Both the position numbers and the translations under genes were made by a program. The notes under the pieces were generated by a model. The model ran no database searches, was not told the DNA's origin, and saw only the letters and a list, made by a program, of their open reading frames with translations. From Thalassomonas actiniarum (lineage in GTDB: Bacteria; Pseudomonadota; Gammaproteobacteria; Enterobacterales; Alteromonadaceae), in contig NZ_CP059735.1 of NCBI RefSeq assembly GCF_000948975.2, positions 434,001 to 498,000 of the forward strand: 64,000 nt of DNA. Direction: 5' to 3'. Shown here in pieces: positions 43,894-54,207 of this stretch. Numbering within the stretch: the first letter of the stretch is position 1; the number at the start of each line of letters is the position of its first letter.

Positions 43894-44194
43894 GAAATTT
43901 TGTCATCTTTATCTGATTTACCTAGCGTTTTATTCCCGCCTTACCTTGTATGGCCGCGGAAAAAATATCTTAAATCCGGTTGTTTGTTAGCTATTATACC
44001 CAAATAACACCAAGATGCAGTTATCTGCGGCAATTTAAAATGCTTTGGGCAAGGTATTGATTCGGTATATACTTAATTATTGATATTTTTTCTAATACCA
44101 ATCACGTTTACTGCTTAGGATCGTATTTTTATTTAAGTGCCTGCTAAAGTGGTGTTGTGTTGTTAGGCATTAATCGGTTTTTTAAGGGAAATTT
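43894..44194. promoter_or_regulatory. Divergent rsgA/orn intergenic region with repeat-like words
   Basis: About 300 bp of AT-rich DNA that must hold promoters for both genes. Two words resemble ends of dispersed gammaproteobacterial repeats: TATACCCAAATAACACC at 43995-44011 and TAATACCAATCACGTT at 44093-44108. TATACC at 43995 is mirrored by GGTATA at 44064-44069. They do not make a convincing complete element. TTAAGGGAA precedes the orn ATG as a ribosome site. Confidence 0.45.
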
Positions 44195-44740
44195 ATGGCG
44201 TTGTGTGATACCAATTTAATCTGGCTGGATCTGGAAATGACGGGTCTGGAACCGGAAACGGATGTTATTCTGGAAATGGCGACAATAGTCACCGACAGTC
44301 AGTTAAATATTTTGGCGGAAGGACCCGTTTTTGCCATTGCGCAGCCGCAAGATGTCCTGGATAACATGAGCCCCTGGTGTGTCGAGCATCATGGTCGTTC
44401 CGGTTTAACTCAAAGATGCCTGGAAAGCGAGACTAGTTTGCAGCAGGCGATGGCGGCAAGTTTGGCGTTTATCGAAAAATATGTGCCGAAAGGGGTTTCC
44501 CCGATGTGCGGTAACAGCATAGGCCAGGATCGACGTTTTCTTAATAAATATATGCCTGAATTTGAAGATTATTTTCATTACCGTAATCTTGATGTCAGTA
44601 CCGTCAAAGAGCTGGCGCGCCGCTGGAATCCGGATGTGCTGGCCAAGGTTAACAAACAAGGTACGCATCTGGCCCTGGATGATATCCGCGAATCTATTGC
44701 CGAATTAAAGGTTTACCGGCAGCACTTTTTCAAACTGTAA
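44195..44740 (+). CDS. orn: Oligoribonuclease
   Basis: A 181-residue 3'-to-5' exoribonuclease that finishes RNA decay by degrading di- and short oligonucleotides, including pGpG from cyclic-di-GMP turnover. The DEDDh residues are visible in [23 protein letters not shown] and [11 protein letters not shown]. The length matches the family. It is followed by a GC-rich hairpin at 44755-44774. Cyclic-di-GMP links to exopolysaccharide control are general knowledge and not shown by this locus. Confidence 0.95.
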   Translation: MALCDTNLIWLDLEMTGLEPETDVILEMATIVTDSQLNILAEGPVFAIAQPQDVLDNMSPWCVEHHGRSGLTQRCLESETSLQQAMAASLAFIEKYVPKGVSPMCGNSIGQDRRFLNKYMPEFEDYFHYRNLDVSTVKELARRWNPDVLAKVNKQGTHLALDDIRESIAELKVYRQHFFKL

Positions 44741-44754
44741 TTGCCTGTTTCTTT

Positions 44755-44774
44755 GCTGGCCTGCTCAGGCCAGC
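44755..44774. terminator. Hairpin after orn
   Basis: GCTGGCCT and AGGCCAGC form a perfect 8-bp GC-rich stem around GCTC, 15 bp after the orn stop. There is no strong T-tract (TTATCC follows). It overlaps the end of the LysR fragment described next, so its right arm derives from coding sequence. Confidence 0.5.
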
Positions 44775-44930
44775 TTATCCGCAAGGAAATCCAGCAGCAG
44801 TCGGGTATCTTCACAGGAGATAGCGGGATAAATGCCGGTTACCCGGATATACGCCCCAGATAATTTCTTGCTGTTGTCGAAACTGGTCCAATATCCTCAC
44901 CAGCCGGTCTGTTGCCTGGTGCTGCCGGTG
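44765..44930 (-). pseudogene. Decayed duplicate of a LysR-regulator 3' end
   Basis: This stretch repeats, in the same orientation, the C-terminal coding end of the intact LysR gene that starts right after it at 44938. The match includes an identical run from GGCCAGCTTATCC onwards (44768 and 44940) and the shared ATAAATGCCGGTTACCCGGATA. Read on the minus strand it encodes QQQEIIWGVYPGNRHL and, in another frame, RLLLDFLADKLA followed by TGA. The junction between them carries an insertion of about 10 bases that shifts the frame, and no start or N-terminal part exists. It is a relic of a tandem duplication or of a lost second LysR gene. Confidence 0.8.
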
Positions 44931-44937
44931 ATAAGGT

Positions 44938-45807
44938 TTAGGCCAGCTTATCCGCAAGGAAATCCAGCAGCAATCTGATTTTCGGAGATAAATGCCGGTT
45001 ACCCGGATACACGCCCCAGATAATCTCTTCCTGTTGCTGAAATTTATCCAATACCGTGACCAGCTGCCCTGTTTCCAGATACTGCATAAGGTAATAGTGG
45101 GGCAGTTTTACCAGGCCTATGCCCTTTAAGGCGGCATCTACCAGGGCGGTGCCGCTGTTATAGCGGATATTGCCTTTCACCCGGATATTTTTCTCCGCCC
45201 CGTTATGGCAAAAACACCAGTGATCTAACGTGCCCAACAAACAATTATGGCCGCCGAGATCGGTCAGCGAGTCGGGAATACCGTGTTGCTTAAGGTAGGC
45301 GGGGGAGGCGCAGACATAATTGTTGCGCCGGGTTAATTTTTTCGCCATCAGGCTGGAGTTTTCCAACTTCCCTATCCTGATGGCGAGATCATAACCCTGT
45401 TCAACCAAATCCAGGTTCTGGTTGGTGAGAAAGGCGCTGACGCTGATATCCGGGTAGTCCTGAATAAAATCATTGATCAGGGGTAATACCTGCTGTTCGC
45501 CATAGGTGACCGGCGCGGTTAATTTAATATTGCCGCGGGGGGTTTGTTGCAGGTTGGTGATGCCGCGTTCGGCGGCTTCGAGATCATCGAGTACCGCGCG
45601 GCATTGCCGGTAAAAAACTTCACCCTCCTGGGTCAGGGAAACTTTACGCGTGGTGCGGTAAAAGAGTTTAATGCTGAGCCTGGCCTCTAAGGCGCTGATT
45701 TGCCGGCTGACCTGGGCGGTGGAAAGGGTTAGCCGTTTTGCGGCCCCGGTGAAGCTTTCACTTTCCGCCACCGCGACAAATTCACTGATCCCCTGCCATT
45801 GCACCAT
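44938..45807 (-). CDS. LysR-family transcriptional regulator
   Basis: A 289-residue LysR regulator. The N-terminal winged helix is SFTGAAKRLTLSTAQVSRQISALEARL (about residues 18-44, shown as the helix-turn-helix AAKRLTLSTAQVSRQISALE), and a substrate-binding domain follows (TPRGNIKLTAPVTYGEQQVL). It resembles the GcvA/DsdC-like subgroup that regulates nearby metabolic genes. It is divergent from the formaldehyde-detoxification genes with about 200 bp between, so frmA-fghA are plausible targets. The effector is unknown. Confidence 0.9.
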   Translation of the reverse strand: MVQWQGISEFVAVAESESFTGAAKRLTLSTAQVSRQISALEARLSIKLFYRTTRKVSLTQEGEVFYRQCRAVLDDLEAAERGITNLQQTPRGNIKLTAPVTYGEQQVLPLINDFIQDYPDISVSAFLTNQNLDLVEQGYDLAIRIGKLENSSLMAKKLTRRNNYVCASPAYLKQHGIPDSLTDLGGHNCLLGTLDHWCFCHNGAEKNIRVKGNIRYNSGTALVDAALKGIGLVKLPHYYLMQYLETGQLVTVLDKFQQQEEIIWGVYPGNRHLSPKIRLLLDFLADKLA

Positions 45808-45969
45808 TATTACTGTCTTGTAAAAGTGTATTGTTAATTAACTATATTATCATTTATTTAGAAATAATTATAATAGGCTAATATCAAGCTACGATAGATA
45901 ATCGTTTTTGGCAGACAGCAGCTTTGTCTGCACCATTAACGTGATCTTTTATTTCCGTGAAACAGCTAA

Positions 45970-47130
<1,161 letters not shown>

Positions 47131-47157
47131 ACAGCCATTTCAGGTAGCAAATACTCA

Positions 47158-47183
47158 GGCACCCGAAACCTGTTTCGGGTGCC
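47158..47183 (+). terminator. Stem-loop between frmA and fghA
   Basis: GGCACCCGAAA and TTTCGGGTGCC form a perfect 11-bp stem with a CCTG loop. No T-tract follows (GTTAACC), so it may attenuate or protect the frmA message and set a lower level of fghA, rather than fully stop transcription. Confidence 0.6.
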
Positions 47184-47210
47184 GTTAACCATATAGACTG
47201 AATATTACCT

Positions 47211-48065
47211 ATGACAATCACCCAAGTTTCAGAAAACAAAGTATTTGGCGGCAGACATGTCCAATACCGGCATCAGGCAAACAGCCTGGCTTGCGATATG
47301 CGTTTTGCTATTTTTTTACCTCCCCAGGCGAGTGAAAATCATAAAGTCCCGGTACTTTATTGGTTATCCGGGCTGACCTGCACCGATGAAAATTTTATGC
47401 AAAAAGCAGGAGCCTTGCGCATCGCCGCCGAGTTGGGCATGGCGATAGTGGCACCGGATACCAGCCCCAGGGGGGAAGCTGTACCCGACGATGCCGATAA
47501 CAGTTATGACTTCGGACACGGCGCCGGTTTTTATGTCGATGCGACCGAGGAACCCTGGTCAGCTCATTATCAGATGTATACTTATATCCGCGATGAACTG
47601 CCAACGCTTATCGAGCAGCATTTTCCGGTGACTGGGGAGAAAGTGATCAGCGGTCACTCCATGGGCGGTCATGGCGCCCTGGTGCTGGCATTGCGTAACC
47701 CCGGCCTTTACCGCTCGGTTACCGCTTTTAGTCCGATATGCAACCCGAGTACTTGCCCCTGGGGGGAAAAAGCCCTGAGTAATTATCTGGGCGAGGATAA
47801 AACCGCCTGGCAGCAATATGATGCCAGCATCCTGATGGTCAAGCTTGAACAAGACCAGCACATACCGGCTTTAGTGACGCAGGGGGGAGACGATGAATTT
47901 CTTGAGCAGCAGCTCAAACCCGATACCTTAGTGGCGGCGGCTAAGGGGAATGATTATCCGCTGAGTTATGAACTGCAGCCAGGATACGATCACAGTTATT
48001 ATTTTATCAGTAGCTTTATCGAACAACATCTGAGATTCCATGCCCGGCATCTTGGGCTGGCATAA
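47211..48065 (+). CDS. fghA: S-formylglutathione hydrolase
   Basis: A 284-residue esterase that hydrolyses S-formylglutathione to formate and glutathione, completing the frmA pathway. It has the nucleophile elbow SGHSMGGHGAL (Ser about residue 148), the YWLSGLTCTDENF oxyanion loop, and the acid/His pair (QGGDDEF and GYDHSYYF). The length matches the FrmB/YeiG family. Position after frmA confirms the role. Confidence 0.95.
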   Translation: MTITQVSENKVFGGRHVQYRHQANSLACDMRFAIFLPPQASENHKVPVLYWLSGLTCTDENFMQKAGALRIAAELGMAIVAPDTSPRGEAVPDDADNSYDFGHGAGFYVDATEEPWSAHYQMYTYIRDELPTLIEQHFPVTGEKVISGHSMGGHGALVLALRNPGLYRSVTAFSPICNPSTCPWGEKALSNYLGEDKTAWQQYDASILMVKLEQDQHIPALVTQGGDDEFLEQQLKPDTLVAAAKGNDYPLSYELQPGYDHSYYFISSFIEQHLRFHARHLGLA

Positions 48066-48190
48066 CCTTCAGGCGTAAATATCAGAGAAAATGGCGGCGA
48101 TATTATCTTCATAACGGAGATTTTTCTTGCAGGTCAGACCAGTTTTGGTTAACAATGAATTTTTGTTTATCGACTAATTGGGAAATTAAC

Positions 48191-48700
48191 ATGGCCAATC
48201 GTTTCAGCCGGTATGTCGCTGCCATTAACAAGACACCTGCTTTTATGCGCTCTGCGCTGTTGACGAAATTATTTTGCTCTCAGGTAAAATACGCGAAAAC
48301 CTCAGGGGTGAAGTTACTGAAGATCAGTCATCATCAGACGGAGCTGCTGCTGGAAAACAAGAAAAAGGTGCAAAATCATATCGGCGGTATTCACGCCGTT
48401 GCCGCTGCGGTGCTTGCGGAATCTGCTACCGGCATAGTATTTGGCATGAATGTTCCGGACAGCCGGTTGCCGTTATTAAAGTCGATGAATATTCGTTATC
48501 AGCGGCGTATGCAGGGTAACCTGGTGGCAAAAGCCCGGTTAACGGATGACCAGATTGCCGATATCCAGCAGACGGAAAAAGGCGATATTATCGTGCCTGT
48601 GACGATCACCGACGAGTCGGGACAGCCGCCGATAGAATGTGAAATGCAATGGGCCTGGGTCAATAAAAAGCCTAAGACAGAGGCTGTTGGCAAAAACTGA
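48191..48700 (+). CDS. DUF4442 hotdog-fold protein (thioesterase-like)
   Basis: A 169-residue protein from the ATG at 48191 (the open frame extends to 48155). It has the DUF4442 pattern: KLFCSQVKYAKTSGVKLL, then NHIGGIHAVAAAVLAESATG, the hotdog helix, then strands with NIRYQRRMQGNLVAKARL and VPVTITDE. The family is related to PaaI-type acyl-CoA thioesterases, but no activity is proven. It is 125 bp after fghA in the same direction and may be independently expressed. Confidence 0.82.
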   Translation: MANRFSRYVAAINKTPAFMRSALLTKLFCSQVKYAKTSGVKLLKISHHQTELLLENKKKVQNHIGGIHAVAAAVLAESATGIVFGMNVPDSRLPLLKSMNIRYQRRMQGNLVAKARLTDDQIADIQQTEKGDIIVPVTITDESGQPPIECEMQWAWVNKKPKTEAVGKN

Positions 48701-48883
48701 TGCCAAAAAGATGAAATAATCTCCACATGCGCTGTCTATTCATGCCCGGGCAGCGATAAGCATTGCTTCTTATGGCCAATTCCCTACACTAGAGAGTAGA
48801 AGTTTGTGAACCCGCTCTTGTTGTAACCATAGGGAATAACCCGGTTGAACCCGCGCTTTAGCGCCGGTGGCCGTTAACCATTT

Positions 48884-51800
48884 ATGAATAAAGCCGCAGC
48901 TAAACCCCTTTATCGCCAGTTTACCCCTATGCTGGCCGCTATTTTTATTTTAGCGAGCCTTATCCTGCCACTGGCGATAACCTTAATGTACCTGAGCGAG
49001 CAGCAACAGGGATCGGCACAGCAAGAGCAGCTGGCTAAGTTGCAGCGACAAAATCAATATCTGCAATACCGGCAAAAAAATCAGATACTTTTCAGGCAAT
49101 TGTTATCGGAAACCGATGCCGGGCAATTCTCCCGCCTGTATCAGCGTTTGCTGGACAACTGGCAAATCCTGGCGGAGCAAATTCCGGACAGCGGGGCAAG
49201 TGATAATAGCCTATCCGGCGACAGTACTTTATCCGAAGGGGTGAAACGCCTGGCAGCGGGCAGCAAACGTAATATTCAGCTAAAACAGCAAAGCATTATT
49301 CAATTACAGCTGGTGGCGGATGCCCTGGACAGCATTATTTTCAACAAACAAGGGCAGCTGGAGCAACTTTATCAGCAACTGCAGGCGGATAACATCAGCG
49401 ATGCGGTGACCGTTAGCCGGGCCCGGGCGCAAGGCAAGATATATACCGAACTGGCCCGCTACAACCAACTGGAAAGTTTACTGGCTCAGCTGCTGGTTTT
49501 ATTTGCCGATCTGGATCTGCAATTCCCCTTAACCGAGTTTGAACAGCTCAGAAACCGTGCCGAAGAGCTGTTAACCCTGACCGGTGAATTGACGGCTGAG
49601 CAAGGGCCGGATGTCCAGCTGATGGCGTTGAGTGATGAAATGAATAAATTGTCGGCATTATTGCTGACTCAACAGCGTACCCTGGCAAAATGGCAGGGGC
49701 ATTTGCGTCTGGCACATGAGTTTCGCCGGGTTTTAGCTGTTCACCGGGATAAGGCCAAGCAGTTGTTGACCGATAAACCGGTAGCCGAGCCGGAAGGAAA
49801 GCCCTCAAAACAGCTTGCAGGAATACAAGGCTGGCTGCTTAGCCATACCCGGGGACAGCCGCTGTTTTTTGCCGTCAGTCTATTCGCAGGGCTGGCGATA
49901 GCCGTTTTCTTGCTTCTGGTGCGTCTGCACCTGCGCCTGAAGGCATATACCAGGCAAAGCCTTGTCCTGTGTGAACAGTTAGCCAGCGGGGAACAGGTGA
50001 ATGAAAGTTTAATCAGCTCTTTTGAAAACAGTCGCTTTACCCGAATATTCAGCCAAATGAAAAAGCCGGAGGTCACTGCCGAGGAGGTGAAACGCCATAG
50101 CCAGGGTTACCGGATGCAACTGAAAACCTTAGCGCAGGAAAATCATGTGCTTTACTGGCAGCAGGATGGAGAATTTACCCTAGCCCGGCAGTTGAACCGG
50201 GGAAGTAAATATCTGTTACATCAGGCGATAACCGTCAGCAGCTGGCGTCATGCTTTTCCCGCGGAAGAAGTGAAAAAGTTAACGGCAGCTGCCCGGGAGG
50301 TGAAAAAGAGCACCGAAACACAAAATATCCGGGTCTTCACTCACTCGGGAGAATTGCTGGCCATTTCGCTTATTTACCGGGATCATAATTTTTGCGGCAC
50401 CATAGTCAATGCCGATGTTATTGCCGGTTATGAACAGCAGCTGGTGTTATTAAACCAGGAGCTTCAGGAACAGCAACAGGCCCGGCAGCTGTTTATGCAA
50501 CAAGAGCATCAGCAATTGCATCATTTACTGACGGTGGCGGGTTTGCAGATACAAAGTCTGTCGTACGGCGCCGATATTTCTCCGCGGCAACTGTCCCGGC
50601 AATTGACCCGGGCAGCCGACGGCTTGGATCAGTACGCCCTGTTGGCCGCTTTGAAGGATAAGCAGTTGGTGATGGCATTGCAGGATGTGGATTTGCTTAA
50701 TGAGATCCATGCGGCCATGTATAATTTGATGGCACAAGGCAGACGACAACAAAATACCCTGGTGCTTGATTGTGATCCCGGCCTGAGCCGCCAGGTAAAA
50801 CTGGATGTCCGCCTGTTCCATGAATTACTTAATGCCGTTTACCGTCTTGTGCTTGCCGGTATTTTTAAAGGGCAATTAACCTTGACAGTGAAGCTCAGGG
50901 ACAGGCATCCGGGACAACAAGTGGTGCAAGTGAGCGTTGAAGTCTGCAGCGGCCAGGCATTTAGCCGTTTGCCTGCTTTGCTGGAGTTGCTTAATAAGGA
51001 TGAGCAAATCCCGCAAGATCTGGGAGGCAAAGCGCTTGTTGAATATTTTCAGTTGCTATTGGCACGTCATCACGGCACTAATCTCTTGGCCGAGCTGAGT
51101 GAGCAGGGTTACCGCCTGGCCTTTGATTTACCTTTGGCATTGGCAAAAGCCGACGAAGATGAAGCGGATATAGAGGAGCCGGCACCGTTAACTTTGGTAT
51201 GCCTGTCTGATAACCGCGAACAGCTGCAACAAGTCAGCCAGTTGCTTAAACCGCTGAAGCTTGATGCTTACTCGGCTGCCGATGAATTGATAACTCAGCT
51301 GACACCGGGGCAACTCAAGAGTCGTCCGGTGGATGTGGTGATGGTCGGTGAAGCGCTGTTTGCCAGGGAAAAAGATCAGCTGCTTACCCATATAAATGCC
51401 TTACCTGAAGCGCTGCAGCCTAAACTCTTGGTATTGCAATCGGAGCTGGCCCAGGTTAGAGAGCTAGTTAAAGAGCAGGGTTTTTATTCTCCGGCAGCGG
51501 CTTTATTGTCACGGCAAAACCTGCTTTGTGAAATCCGCGCCCTGATGCAGCAAGAGGCAAAAACCAATCTCCTGTTTAACCCACAAATATGCCGGCAATA
51601 TGCTTTTATCAGCACCGAAGTTGAAGTCTTGCTCGGGGTGAAAGAACCCGGTAAACACCAGGCATTGATTTCAGTGTTGAACTGGCTCGGATTGCAGGTG
51701 CGCCTGGCGGCGAATAACAAGCGTACACAAGAGCTGTGGTATGGCGGACGTTTCCTGTTGTTAATCACGGAATTTGAACAGCCGGCTTTTGTAGACCTGG

Positions 51801-52471
51801 ATAAGGGCAAAGCATTTGAGCGTGGCCTGTTTAGTTTGCCCGGGGGAGCATCCTTTGACGGCAAGGAAAGCGCTAAAGGCTGGCGTTTAGCGCAGCTGCC
51901 TGCACTATCGGATTTACCAGCCCTGGTAGCCATATTAAGGCCCTGGTTGAAAGTGCAGGAACAGAGCCGGATTCAAGCAGAACCTGCCCGGGAAGAAAGT
52001 CCGCAACCACAGGCAAGGATTCAGGAAAATAAACCAAGTAAGCCTGAGCTTTCGCCTTCTGGTATTGCCGGTTATTCCCCTGAATTGCAAGAGTATGCGC
52101 TGCAGCAGCAATTATTCCATGTGCAGGATAATGAAAGTGAGGTGTTGGCGGCATTTGATTTACCGCGCTACACCCGGCATCAACATTCGGCAGAGCTGGC
52201 GGCGTATATGCTGGATGAATACCTGGCGGATAACCGCGATTACCTGGCGCAGTTAACCGCGGCTTTCCAGTCGCGGCATTTTCAGCAGGCAGGTAAGGTG
52301 CTGACCTTATTGGAAAAAAATGCCGGTATTCTCGCGGCAGATAACTTATTTTCCCTTTGCCGGCAAATGCAGGCATTAGCTGAACAAAAACATCTGAAAC
52401 AGGCGGATGCCTTGCTTGAGCAAACCCGGCAGGAGCTTGATGCCATAGAAAATTATGCCGAAAGCATTTAA
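48884..52471 (+). CDS. Large membrane protein with degenerate hybrid-histidine-kinase layout
   Basis: A 1195-residue protein. A first membrane helix (about 14-37) and a second (about 325-347) bound a long helical periplasmic region. Then come a HisKA-like coiled helix (QEHQQLHHLLTVAG), an ATPase-like domain (FHELLNAVYRLVLAG, then ALLELLNKDEQIPQDLGGKAL), a receiver-like domain (about 768-885) and a second receiver-like domain (about 905-1020), with a four-helix Hpt-like end (about 1105-1195). Key residues look lost: PVDVVMVGEALF has Gly where the phospho-Asp should be, the N-box has Arg at the metal Asn, no DxGxG follows, and the Hpt end lacks its His. It is probably a pseudokinase regulator or sensor scaffold; partners unknown. 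Confidence 0.7.
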   Translation: MNKAAAKPLYRQFTPMLAAIFILASLILPLAITLMYLSEQQQGSAQQEQLAKLQRQNQYLQYRQKNQILFRQLLSETDAGQFSRLYQRLLDNWQILAEQIPDSGASDNSLSGDSTLSEGVKRLAAGSKRNIQLKQQSIIQLQLVADALDSIIFNKQGQLEQLYQQLQADNISDAVTVSRARAQGKIYTELARYNQLESLLAQLLVLFADLDLQFPLTEFEQLRNRAEELLTLTGELTAEQGPDVQLMALSDEMNKLSALLLTQQRTLAKWQGHLRLAHEFRRVLAVHRDKAKQLLTDKPVAEPEGKPSKQLAGIQGWLLSHTRGQPLFFAVSLFAGLAIAVFLLLVRLHLRLKAYTRQSLVLCEQLASGEQVNESLISSFENSRFTRIFSQMKKPEVTAEEVKRHSQGYRMQLKTLAQENHVLYWQQDGEFTLARQLNRGSKYLLHQAITVSSWRHAFPAEEVKKLTAAAREVKKSTETQNIRVFTHSGELLAISLIYRDHNFCGTIVNADVIAGYEQQLVLLNQELQEQQQARQLFMQQEHQQLHHLLTVAGLQIQSLSYGADISPRQLSRQLTRAADGLDQYALLAALKDKQLVMALQDVDLLNEIHAAMYNLMAQGRRQQNTLVLDCDPGLSRQVKLDVRLFHELLNAVYRLVLAGIFKGQLTLTVKLRDRHPGQQVVQVSVEVCSGQAFSRLPALLELLNKDEQIPQDLGGKALVEYFQLLLARHHGTNLLAELSEQGYRLAFDLPLALAKADEDEADIEEPAPLTLVCLSDNREQLQQVSQLLKPLKLDAYSAADELITQLTPGQLKSRPVDVVMVGEALFAREKDQLLTHINALPEALQPKLLVLQSELAQVRELVKEQGFYSPAAALLSRQNLLCEIRALMQQEAKTNLLFNPQICRQYAFISTEVEVLLGVKEPGKHQALISVLNWLGLQVRLAANNKRTQELWYGGRFLLLITEFEQPAFVDLDKGKAFERGLFSLPGGASFDGKESAKGWRLAQLPALSDLPALVAILRPWLKVQEQSRIQAEPAREESPQPQARIQENKPSKPELSPSGIAGYSPELQEYALQQQLFHVQDNESEVLAAFDLPRYTRHQHSAELAAYMLDEYLADNRDYLAQLTAAFQSRHFQQAGKVLTLLEKNAGILAADNLFSLCRQMQALAEQKHLKQADALLEQTRQELDAIENYAESI

Positions 52472-52483
52472 GGGCAGAAACTC

Positions 52484-52774
52484 ATGAAAATCACTAAGGT
52501 TCAAGAGCCTTTAGCGAGTAAAAAGTCCTTAGCAGATGAAGAGCCCTCAGCTGATAAGGAGCCTTCAGCAGATGAAGAGCCCTCAGCTGATAAAGCCCCT
52601 TCAGCGGAGGTAAGCAGCCCTTGTGTACGCAACTGCTGCCTGGATCATCAGGACTATTGCCTGGGATGTTTCCGCCATCTGGATGAAATCACCGGTTGGT
52701 CCGGATTTAGCAATGAGCAAAAACGTCAGGTATTGCTGCAATGCCGGTTAAGAAGAAAAAATCGCCAGCCATAA
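52484..52774 (+). CDS. DUF1289 small cysteine-rich protein with repeat linker
   Basis: A 96-residue protein. The C-terminal half is a DUF1289 domain: SSPCVRNCCLDHQDYCLGC with the expected Cys set, then FRHLDEITGWSGFSNEQKR. The N-terminal half is an acidic low-complexity tract of six-residue units (ADEEPS, ADKEPS, ADEEPS, ADKAPS) that most DUF1289 proteins lack. It starts 12 bp after the large kinase-like gene and is probably co-transcribed. DUF1289 proteins often sit beside other genes with no defined role; a metal-binding function is plausible. Confidence 0.85.
   Translation: MKITKVQEPLASKKSLADEEPSADKEPSADEEPSADKAPSAEVSSPCVRNCCLDHQDYCLGCFRHLDEITGWSGFSNEQKRQVLLQCRLRRKNRQP
52532..52603 (+). 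repeat. 36-bp tandem repeat inside the DUF1289 gene
   Basis: The word GCAGATGAAGAGCCCTCAG starts at 52532 and again at 52568, followed in both by CTGATAA, giving two 36-bp units with few differences (GGAGCC versus AGCCCC near the ends). Each unit encodes 12 residues made of two six-residue repeats. The repeat keeps the frame, so its copy number could vary between strains without breaking the gene. Confidence 0.85.
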
Positions 52775-52812
52775 GTCTGTACTGGCCTGAAGTGAGGGCT
52801 CTCAAACCAGAG

Positions 52813-53973
52813 TCAGGCATCGCGGGGCAGGCCCTTTTCGATGGAGCGGATCAGTCGCCCGGTCAAACGCTGGTTGACTTCGATAACTTTAATCTCATGT
52901 TTCGCTTGCTCGGCTTTGAGCTGCTGCTGCGTGAGCGCCCATTGGATATGCTCGGCTACCATAGCATCTGCGTCCGGTAACTTTGCCGTTAAGGCGCTGA
53001 CTATCTCCTGTGAAAAACCGGCATTGCCCAGTGCCACGGCAATATTACGTTGCCAGCAGGCATAACCTATGCGCCGTATCGGCGAGCCCTGGGTTTTATC
53101 CAGAAACTCTGTCTCACTCCAGGCAAACAGGGTTAATAAACTGATATCGTCGAAATTATTGCGCGGCTGAAAATCATCCTCTTGCCCGAGTTTGGCAAAT
53201 TTGTTCCAGGGACAGATCAGCTGGCAGTCATCACAGCCATAAATACGGTTGCCGATCAGCGGGCGAAACTCCTCCGGGATGGCATCGCGTAATTCTATGG
53301 TTAAATAGGAAATGCAGCGTCTGGCATCTACGGTATAAGGGGCAACAATCGCCTGGGTAGGACAGATCTTCAGGCAGGCTACACAATGGCCGCAGTCGTT
53401 TTTAGGTGCCGAATCGCTGGGTAACGGAATATCGACTAACAGCTCTCCGAGAAAAAACCAGGAGCCCGCCTGTTTGTTGATTAATAAGCTGTGTTTGCCG
53501 ACCCAGCCCAGGCCTGCTTTTTCCGCCAGCGGCCGCTCCAGTACCGGTGCGGAATCGACAAAAGGACGAAAATTGAACTGCTGGCAATGCTCTTTAATTT
53601 TTTTGCCCAGCTGCTGCAGGCGTTTGCGCATTAATTTATGGTAATCGCGTCCCAGGGCATAGCGGCTGATATAGGCATGGTCTTTCTTTTTCAGCAGTTT
53701 GGCAAATTTGGCATCGGTGGGCAGGTAATCCAGGCGTACGCTGATCACCGAGACGGTGCCGGGTTCAAGTTCATCGGGGCGTGCCCGCATCATGCCGTGG
53801 CGCGCCATATAATCCATATTGCCGTGATAACCCTGCTCCAGCCAATGTTTTAGTGCCGCTTCATGTTCGGACAGGTCGATATCTGAGATCCCTACCTGGG
53901 AAAATCCCAGTTCACGGCCCCAAAACTTGATTTTTTCGGCTAATTCCTGATAGTTGATGGTAGAGGATGACAT
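52813..53973 (-). CDS. queG: Epoxyqueuosine reductase QueG
   Basis: A 386-residue cytoplasmic iron-sulfur/cobalamin enzyme for the last step of queuosine synthesis in tRNA. The N-terminal part has MARHGMMRARPDELEPG, and two 4Fe-4S clusters are visible: CGHCVACLKICPTQAI and CDDCQLICPWNKFA with the C-terminal Cys pair. It is divergent from nnr, an arrangement seen in many proteobacteria. Length is close to the family norm; the extra C-terminal tail is basic and probably not catalytic. Confidence 0.94.
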   Translation of the reverse strand: MSSSTINYQELAEKIKFWGRELGFSQVGISDIDLSEHEAALKHWLEQGYHGNMDYMARHGMMRARPDELEPGTVSVISVRLDYLPTDAKFAKLLKKKDHAYISRYALGRDYHKLMRKRLQQLGKKIKEHCQQFNFRPFVDSAPVLERPLAEKAGLGWVGKHSLLINKQAGSWFFLGELLVDIPLPSDSAPKNDCGHCVACLKICPTQAIVAPYTVDARRCISYLTIELRDAIPEEFRPLIGNRIYGCDDCQLICPWNKFAKLGQEDDFQPRNNFDDISLLTLFAWSETEFLDKTQGSPIRRIGYACWQRNIAVALGNAGFSQEIVSALTAKLPDADAMVAEHIQWALTQQQLKAEQAKHEIKVIEVNQRLTGRLIRSIEKGLPRDA

Positions 53974-54207
53974 GGATGAGATGGTAATGCCTTCAAGTAA
54001 ACTGCTTAATAAATTCAGGGATCAGTTTACCACAGCCAGGGTCAGGCGCTAAACAAGTTAATAAAAATGCACCCGGGTTTGCGGTAAATCAAGAAATGGA
54101 GCCCTGTCCTTAGCAAGCCGTTTGCCTTTACGTTTTAATGGCGGAGCCGCTGACGCTAAAGTGGAAAAGTACAGAAAACGGGAAACCGGGAAAGGACGTA
54201 AAAAATT

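Noticed and set aside
43995-44108. A complete second MITE between rsgA and orn
   Set aside because: Two end-like words occur (TATACCC and TAATACCAATCACG) but they are not inverted copies of each other and no interior matches the element at 17998-18209.
51484-52376. Minus-strand frames of 149 and 167 residues in the large kinase-like gene
   Set aside because: They are antisense shadows with no domain; the plus-strand frame is continuous over 3.6 kb.
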